A stretch of DNA of 9,286 nt from an uncultured Mycoplasmatota bacterium (GTDB lineage: Bacteria; Bacillota_I; Bacilli_A; RF39; UBA660). Under the pieces are notes generated by a model. It searched no databases. It was not told the origin of the DNA and saw only the letters and a program-made list of their open reading frames with translations. A program made the translations under genes and the position numbers. Where the stretch lies: the NCBI GenBank assembly GCA_946494435.1, contig CAMMBO010000034.1:1-9286 (forward strand). The letters are read 5' to 3'. This document shows, piece by piece, positions 5,777 to 9,286 of the stretch. Position 1 is the stretch's first letter; every line of letters begins with the position of its first letter.

Positions 5777-6516
5777 TATTCTTCACCTTCTCCTAAAATT
5801 AAGTATGCTACTGATATATTATCAGTACCCCCTCGATTATTCGCTTTCCTAATTAATTTTATAACTTTATCTTCAATATCTCCTTCTCCAGTTAAGACTT
5901 TTTCAATAGACTCTTCATCTAACATATTAGTAAGTCCATCACTAGATAAAAGTATAGCATCTATTTCCATATCACAATCAAAGATATCTATATCTATTGG
6001 GTCATTTGCCCCAAGTGCTTTCATCAAAACATTTTTCTTAGGATGGTCCTTAGCTTCTTCTTCTGTTAATTCTCCAGCTGAGACCAATAAGTTTACTAAT
6101 GTATGGTCATATGTTACTTTATGAAGTTTATTATCTTTAATAACAAAACCTGAGGAGTCACCAATATTACCAAATAATATATAGTCTTTAGTAATGATAG
6201 CGGTAACAAGGGTTGTTCCCATACCTTTACTTTCAGGATGAGTCTTCTCATGTCTAAAAATACTATCATTAATTTCATTAACACTATCTCTTAAAAAGTT
6301 AACAGCATCCATCTTACTCATATTGTGAAAGTTTTCATTAAAGTCTTTAGCAAGATGAGTTATAGCGATAGAGGATGCGACTTCTCCTGCAGAATGTCCC
6401 CCCATACCATCAGCGATTGCCATAAGTGTATCATTATCACTATTGTGTACTATTAGAACACTATCTTCATTATGGTCTCTAACCTTTCCTGCATCAGTTA
6501 AATAAAACGATTTCAT
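5776..6516 (-). CDS. stp: PP2C-family Ser/Thr protein phosphatase (PrpC/Stp)
   Basis: Cytoplasmic metal-dependent phosphatase that reverses PrkC-type phosphorylation. The 246 aa match bacterial single-domain PP2Cs. Visible motifs in order: RDHNEDS (13-19, Asp18), ADGMGGHSAGE (35-45, Asp36 and Gly37), GMGTT (98-102), GNIGDSSGF (116-124), DHTLVNLL (137-144), LLSSDGLTNM (189-198, Asp193) and GGTDNISV (229-236, Asp232). Asp18, Asp36, Asp193 and Asp232 are the expected metal ligands. The usual GDSR is GDSS here, so the Arg next to the motif is absent. The ATG overlaps the TGA of rlmN (ATGA) with AAGGAGG close upstream, and the TAA shares a base with the prkC ATG. Kinase and phosphatase should therefore be made in step. 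Confidence 0.96.
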   Translation of the reverse strand: MKSFYLTDAGKVRDHNEDSVLIVHNSDNDTLMAIADGMGGHSAGEVASSIAITHLAKDFNENFHNMSKMDAVNFLRDSVNEINDSIFRHEKTHPESKGMGTTLVTAIITKDYILFGNIGDSSGFVIKDNKLHKVTYDHTLVNLLVSAGELTEEEAKDHPKKNVLMKALGANDPIDIDIFDCDMEIDAILLSSDGLTNMLDEESIEKVLTGEGDIEDKVIKLIRKANNRGGTDNISVAYLILGEGEE

Positions 6517-7532
6517 ATTTCCTCCTTCTTACTTCTAAGCTGTCCACAAGCAGCACTAATAGTACCACCAAATTCTCGCCTAATTGTAACTGTAATATTG
6601 TTTTTCTTTAGTATATCATAAAACTTGGCAATTGTTAAAGGGTTACTTCGTTTATACTGTAAAGCTTCTGTTTCATTATATGGTATTAAATTAACATAGC
6701 AGTTTATTCCTTTAAGTAAATGAACAAGTTCTAAAGCATTATCAGCACTATCGTTAACTCCAGCTAGCATTATATATTCAAAGGTTACTCTTCTATTAGT
6801 CTTCTCTAAATATATTTTAATAGCATTTATCAAATCTTTTAAAGGATAAGCTTTAGCGATAGGCATTATTTCACCTCTTAGTTTATCATTGGGAGCATGT
6901 AGACTAATCGCAAGATTTACTTGATAAGGAAACTCACTAAATTCTAGTATTTTAGGAACAAGTCCACAAGTTGATACAGTTATATGTCTTGCCCCTATAT
7001 TAAGGCCTTTAGGATGATTTATAATTCTTATAAAGTTACAAATATTATCATAATTATCAAAAGGCTCTCCTATTCCCATAATAACAACATGACTAATTCT
7101 AAGGTCAGACTCATTTTCTACTTTAAGTATTTGCTCTACCATCTCTCCAGTAGCTAAATTACGGACCTTCTTACGTCTACCTGATTCACAAAACTTACAG
7201 CCCATATTACATCCTACTTGACTAGATATACAAAGACTATTGCCATAATCATGGTTCATAAGTACGGCTTCAATATGTTCACCATCTCTAAGTTTAAATA
7301 AGTACTTTCTAACGTCTTTAGCTTTTTCTACTGTAACTATCTCTATATTAGAAATAGTAAAGTCTTTACTTAGTTTTTCTCTTGTCTCTTTCTTTATATT
7401 AGTTGCATCACTAAAAGAAGTAATTCTCTTATTATAAAGCCATGAGAAAAGTTCTGTAGCATAATATTTTTTCTCACCTATTTTTAGAAAGTATTCTGTT
7501 AATTCATCTATAGTTAAATCATATATACTCAT
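6513..7532 (-). CDS. rlmN: 23S rRNA (adenine(2503)-C(2))-methyltransferase, radical SAM
   Basis: Methylates C2 of A2503 in 23S rRNA and, in some bacteria, A37 of certain tRNAs. The 339 aa have the family length. The radical SAM cluster Cys are 108, 112 and 115 in VGCNMGCKFC. Cys101 in SLCISSQVGC and Cys329 in AACGQL match the two conserved non-cluster Cys of RlmN; the second is the methyl carrier. Other landmarks are MGIGEPFDN (152-160), ITVSTCGLVP (184-193), AISLHAPNDKLR (208-219) and IPYN (283-286). The segment ESGRRKKVRNL (116-126) after the cluster differs from the ATGxxGFxRNL form of many RlmN. The related C8 methyltransferase Cfr is unlikely because of the stp-prkC-rsgA-rpe context. The start at 7532 has GAGGTG close upstream. 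It is the first gene of the coupled operon. Confidence 0.94.
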   Translation of the reverse strand: MSIYDLTIDELTEYFLKIGEKKYYATELFSWLYNKRITSFSDATNIKKETREKLSKDFTISNIEIVTVEKAKDVRKYLFKLRDGEHIEAVLMNHDYGNSLCISSQVGCNMGCKFCESGRRKKVRNLATGEMVEQILKVENESDLRISHVVIMGIGEPFDNYDNICNFIRIINHPKGLNIGARHITVSTCGLVPKILEFSEFPYQVNLAISLHAPNDKLRGEIMPIAKAYPLKDLINAIKIYLEKTNRRVTFEYIMLAGVNDSADNALELVHLLKGINCYVNLIPYNETEALQYKRSNPLTIAKFYDILKKNNITVTIRREFGGTISAACGQLRSKKEEI

Positions 7533-7555
7533 AACTCACCTCTACAACTACATAT

Positions 7556-7561
7556 ATTATA
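7556..7561 (-). promoter_or_regulatory. -10 box of a likely promoter for the rlmN-rpe operon
   Basis: TATAAT on the minus strand, 23 nt upstream of the rlmN ATG. No good -35 box sits at 16-18 nt (the hexamer at 17 nt is ATGTAT), and the TG before it lacks the usual one-base spacing of an extended -10. A start near 7549 would leave a leader of under 20 nt. It lies just outside the end of the TnpB element, so the insertion may have replaced the native upstream promoter region. Confidence 0.4.
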
Positions 7562-7593
7562 CATTAAAAGTTAAAGAAATACATGAACAAATA

Positions 7594-7613
7594 AAACAAA
7601 ATAAATTTTGTTT
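7594..7613. repeat. 9-bp inverted repeat next to the TnpB element end
   Basis: AAACAAAAT (7594-7602) and ATTTTGTTT (7605-7613) are exact reverse complements with 2 bases between them. The repeat begins 3 nt beyond the last omegaRNA hairpin and lies about 33 nt upstream of the rlmN -10 box. It could be part of the element's right end, a weak A/T hairpin ending the tnpB transcript (TTTTATTTG follows on the minus strand), or an operator for the rlmN operon. Confidence 0.4.
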
Positions 7614-7754
7614 CTCCCTTGTCGTTATCTCCAAGGATTCCTACTTCATAGATAGAGTAACCTCTATTCTCCATAGGCTTAAATTCCGATAGTCGCTACC
7701 GTACTAATTTGATTTTACTATTAAACTATTATTTTGTCTATCTAAAACTTTTAT
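7614..7754 (-). ncRNA. Candidate TnpB omegaRNA (reRNA) scaffold / right end of element
   Basis: The non-coding flank after the tnpB stop is more GC-rich than the surrounding spacers and folds into successive hairpins on the minus strand: CGGTAG/CTATCG (7701-7696 and 7692-7687), ATAGAG/CTCTAT with a 4-nt loop (7667-7662 and 7657-7652), and CCTTG/CAAGG (7636-7632 and 7621-7617). TnpB proteins of IS200/IS605 elements use an RNA that spans the 3' end of tnpB and the element's right end, with the guide taken from sequence just past the end. This region matches that position and hairpin-rich form. The true 5' boundary may lie inside tnpB. The guide would begin shortly after 7617 and read into 7616-7590, the DNA upstream of rlmN. 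Confidence 0.55.
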
Positions 7755-8903
7755 CTAAACTAAACTCTCTAAATTATAGTGTAACTTTAATCCTTCTAAC
7801 AATATGTTTAAACTTGCATTTATATCTCTATCATTATGTGAGCCACATTTAGGACAATTATATTCTCTTATACTTAAATCTTTTAACTTACTATTCTTAT
7901 ATCCACAATAGCTACATATTTGACTACTTGGATAATAAGTATCTATCTTATAATAAATCTTTCCTTTTATCTTACATTTCCACTCTATTAGAGAACGTAA
8001 TCTACTAACAGCAGCATCTGATAGACTTTTATTAAATGTTTTTTTCTTATCTTTAAACATATCTTTTACTAATAAACTCTCTGTTACTATAATATCATGT
8101 TCATCAACTATTTCATTTGCAATATCATTTAAATAATGTTTTCTATAATTTTTAATCTTAGCATGTAATCTTGCTATTTTTTCTTTTGTCTTTAAATAGT
8201 TTTTACTACCTTTAATTTGTCTTGATAACTTTCTTTGTAACCTTTTTAATCTCTTTTCAAACTTCATTAATACTTTCAGATTACTATATTTAATGCCATC
8301 ACTTGTTACTACTAAATCTTTTATACCTAAGTCTATTCCTACTATAGTAGTAGGTGTTACTTTCTCTATTAAGATATCTTCTACTACAACTACACTTACA
8401 TAGTATTTACATGTAGATTCTCTTGATATAGTTGCATTTAATATTTTACCATCTATTCTTTCTTTATTTCTATAACCTCTTATTTTTATTTTACCTAGCT
8501 TAGGTAATTTTATAAATCTATTCAATAAATCTACTTCTATATTACTATATTCTTTTTCTTTATAAGTACTTTTTATACAACTAGTTCTATAAGACTGTTT
8601 ACTAAATCTATTTTTAAATTTAGGATAGCCTTTTATTTTAGCATAATAATCATTAAATGCTTTACTTAAATCATCTACAGCAGAACGTAATACAGTTGAA
8701 TCTACTTCTTTTAAAAATTCATTTTCTTCTTTTAATTTAGGTAAATCTTTATGTAAATCAAATCTATTTATACTATTATTATCTTTTAAATAATTAAGAT
8801 AATGATTATATACAAATCTTTTACATCCTAAAGTTTTGTTTATTAATCTCTTTTGGTCATCTGTTGGATATAATCTAAACTTATATGCTTTATATATCTC
8901 CAT
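7755..8903 (-). CDS. tnpB: TnpB, RNA-guided RuvC-like nuclease of an IS200/IS605-type element
   Basis: 382-aa transposon-associated OrfB/TnpB, the size of well-studied full-length TnpB. The N-terminal region starts with YKFRLYPT and the helical segment DQKRLINKTLGCKRFVYN. The RuvC triad is complete: Asp191 in VGIDLGIKD, Glu275 in IVTESL, and Asp360 in HNDRDINAS. The zinc finger is Cys330/Cys333 and Cys350/Cys353 (CSYC, CPKC). Known TnpB proteins cut DNA next to a target-adjacent motif using an omegaRNA and help keep their element in place. No TnpA transposase gene is in the window, so movement would need one supplied in trans. The start at 8903 has AGGGGG about 9 nt upstream; the nearby ATG at 8910 is out of frame and stops after six codons. 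No frameshift is seen. Repurposed, nuclease-dead regulators (TldR) are unlikely because the triad is intact. Confidence 0.93.
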   Translation of the reverse strand: MEIYKAYKFRLYPTDDQKRLINKTLGCKRFVYNHYLNYLKDNNSINRFDLHKDLPKLKEENEFLKEVDSTVLRSAVDDLSKAFNDYYAKIKGYPKFKNRFSKQSYRTSCIKSTYKEKEYSNIEVDLLNRFIKLPKLGKIKIRGYRNKERIDGKILNATISRESTCKYYVSVVVVEDILIEKVTPTTIVGIDLGIKDLVVTSDGIKYSNLKVLMKFEKRLKRLQRKLSRQIKGSKNYLKTKEKIARLHAKIKNYRKHYLNDIANEIVDEHDIIVTESLLVKDMFKDKKKTFNKSLSDAAVSRLRSLIEWKCKIKGKIYYKIDTYYPSSQICSYCGYKNSKLKDLSIREYNCPKCGSHNDRDINASLNILLEGLKLHYNLESLV

Positions 8904-8937
8904 AATCCATTTCCCCCTGCTTAATATTTGTAACTTA

Positions 8938-8967
8938 AGTGTACATTATAGAAAATATGTTTGTCAA
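8938..8967 (-). promoter_or_regulatory. Promoter of tnpB at the left end of the element
   Basis: Minus strand: perfect TTGACA (8967-8962), 18-nt spacer and TACACT (8943-8938, 4/6). A perfect TATAAT also lies at 8950-8945, but only 11 nt from TTGACA, so it may serve with a poorer upstream -35. An 8-bp palindrome ACTTAAGT (8933-8940) overlaps the -10 and likely start site and could bind a regulator. Confidence 0.5.
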
Positions 8968-8970
8968 TAC

Positions 8971-9000
8971 ATTTATTCGGTTTTATTCGTTAAAAAACGC
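8971..9000. repeat. Short direct and inverted repeats, possible left-end region of the TnpB element
   Basis: TTTATTCG occurs twice (8972-8979 and 8982-8989), and CGTTAAAAAACG (8988-8999) is a small palindrome. The region lies between the tnpB promoter and the terminator of the upstream gene, where the element's left boundary is expected. IS200/IS605 left ends carry subterminal hairpins next to a short T/A-rich target. TTTTTTAAC on the minus strand is a possible target sequence, but the exact end cannot be fixed from one copy. Confidence 0.3.
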
Positions 9001-9015
9001 AATTTCCTTATATAC

Positions 9016-9046
9016 AAAAAACTGATAAAATGTATCTATCAGTTTT
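9016..9046 (-). terminator. Intrinsic terminator of the Rpn-type gene
   Basis: On the minus strand AAAACTGATA (9046-9037) and TATCAGTTTT (9027-9018) form a perfect 10-bp stem with a 9-nt loop. The stem ends in a run of six T that includes its last four bases. It starts 8 nt after the TGA stop at 9054-9056 and isolates that gene from tnpB. Confidence 0.8.
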
Positions 9047-9053
9047 GTAATAT

Positions 9054-9286
9054 TTAGTCAGTTAAGTCCTCTAGCTCTTCTATACCTAGTCCAGTAACCT
9101 TTATTATATCTTCTTTAGGGGTACATATATTAAGAAGATTCTTAGCAATTTCTATTTCTTTTGCCTTAGCACCCTCTTCTTTTCCTTTAGTAATTCCGTT
9201 TTCGTAGCCATTATCATAACCATTATCATAACCATCATCATAGCCATCAAGTCTTGCAGAGTTTATCTCTTTTCTTCTCATTTTCT
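9054..9286 (-). CDS. C-terminal part of an Rpn/PD-(D/E)XK nuclease-family protein (cut by window edge)
   Basis: The reading frame is open to the window edge; the visible 75 codons from ATG at 9281 have no clear ribosome site and look like the tail of a longer gene. The shape is typical of the Rpn (recombination-promoting nuclease / putative transposase) family: a short repeat of the form DxGY (DGYDDGYDNGYDNGYENG), a charged helix (KGKEEGAKAKEIEIAKNLL), then a small helical end resembling sigma-70-like or helix-turn-helix tails (TPKEDIIKVTGLGIEELEDL). The catalytic nuclease domain would lie outside the window, so activity cannot be judged. The base pair before the edge leaves the codon at 9285-9287 unresolved (xAG), so a separate short ORF cannot be excluded. 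A terminator follows at 9016-9046. Confidence 0.7.
   Translation of the reverse strand, partial: KMRRKEINSARLDGYDDGYDNGYDNGYENGITKGKEEGAKAKEIEIAKNLLNICTPKEDIIKVTGLGIEELEDLTD
9196..9249 (-). repeat. 12-bp tandem repeat, about 4.5 units, in the Rpn-type tail
   Basis: Units start at 9196, 9208, 9220, 9232 and 9244. The second and third (CCATTATCATAA on the plus strand) are identical, and the others differ by substitutions. Each unit encodes four residues of the pattern G-Y-D/E-D/N. Because the unit is a multiple of three, copy-number change would keep the frame. Confidence 0.75.

Noticed and set aside
5759..6124. Plus-strand 121-codon ORF inside stp
   Set aside because: Antisense to conserved PP2C motifs; Ser/Ile-rich composition typical of a reverse-frame shadow.
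6513..7532. Cfr-type C8 methyltransferase in place of RlmN
   Set aside because: The gene is the first member of the conserved rlmN-stp-prkC-rsgA-rpe cluster and has the RlmN AACGQL end; the ESGRRKK segment alone is not enough to call Cfr.
7564..7674. A 36-codon minus-strand ORF (MENRGYSIYEVGILGDND...) downstream of tnpB
   Set aside because: It has no ribosome site, runs straight across the omegaRNA hairpins and the element end, and stops in the rlmN leader. The hairpin structure explains the sequence better than a protein.
8836..9057. Plus-strand 73-codon ORF across the tnpB promoter
   Set aside because: It overlaps the start of tnpB, its promoter and the upstream terminator, and has no recognisable protein features.
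9196..9249. Short tandem repeat as a CRISPR-like array
   Set aside because: Units are contiguous 12-bp in-frame coding repeats without spacers.
1..9286. Mycoplasma-type genetic code (UGA as Trp), considered because of the high AT content and DUF285 protein
   Set aside because: rlmN and rsgA end in TGA within ATGA overlaps with good downstream starts, and Trp in RlmN and PrkC is written TGG.

Overview
The window is AT-rich DNA from a low-GC, Gram-positive-type (Firmicutes/Bacillota-like) bacterium, and every supportable gene lies on the minus strand. The conserved block rlmN-stp-prkC-rsgA-rpe is the order found in many Firmicutes. TGA is used as a stop (rlmN and rsgA both end in TGA inside ATGA overlaps) and Trp is TGG, so this is the standard bacterial code and not the UGA=Trp code of Mycoplasma/Spiroplasma. 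A BspA-type LRR surface protein, a lone TnpB and an Rpn-type nuclease tail suggest a host-associated, perhaps gut, lineage. That placement is inference.

Layout, read in the direction of transcription from high to low coordinates. (1) 9286-9054: C-terminal end of an Rpn/PD-(D/E)XK nuclease-family gene, cut by the window edge, followed by an intrinsic terminator. (2) 8990-7600: a tnpB-only IS200/IS605-like element with a promoter, a TnpB carrying all three RuvC acidic residues, and a hairpin-rich 3' flank that fits an omegaRNA (reRNA) scaffold. It sits directly upstream of the rlmN promoter. (3) 7532-2515: a tight operon of rlmN, stp (PP2C phosphatase), prkC (PASTA Ser/Thr kinase), rsgA (30S assembly GTPase) and rpe (ribulose-phosphate epimerase), with ATGA or TAATG overlaps at three junctions and an 8-nt gap at the fourth. 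It joins rRNA modification, ribosome maturation, cell-wall-sensing phosphosignalling and pentose phosphate metabolism. (4) 2457-1690: an unrecognised single-pass membrane protein with its own promoter. (5) 1650-1496: a compact intergenic element with a 28-codon ORF, a run of nine G on the coding strand, nested inverted repeats and an intrinsic terminator. (6) 1496-1: a perfect palindrome overlapping a TTGACA promoter, then a secreted or membrane-anchored protein joining a SipW/TasA-like N-terminal region to BspA-type leucine-rich repeats, then a terminator.

The least explained parts are the 1540-1650 element (homopolymer G tract in a small ORF with competing base-pairing options), the palindromic promoter of the surface protein, and the TnpB RNA whose guide region would come from the rlmN leader. 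The 255-aa membrane protein is also unassigned. No tRNA, rRNA, CRISPR array or origin was seen.
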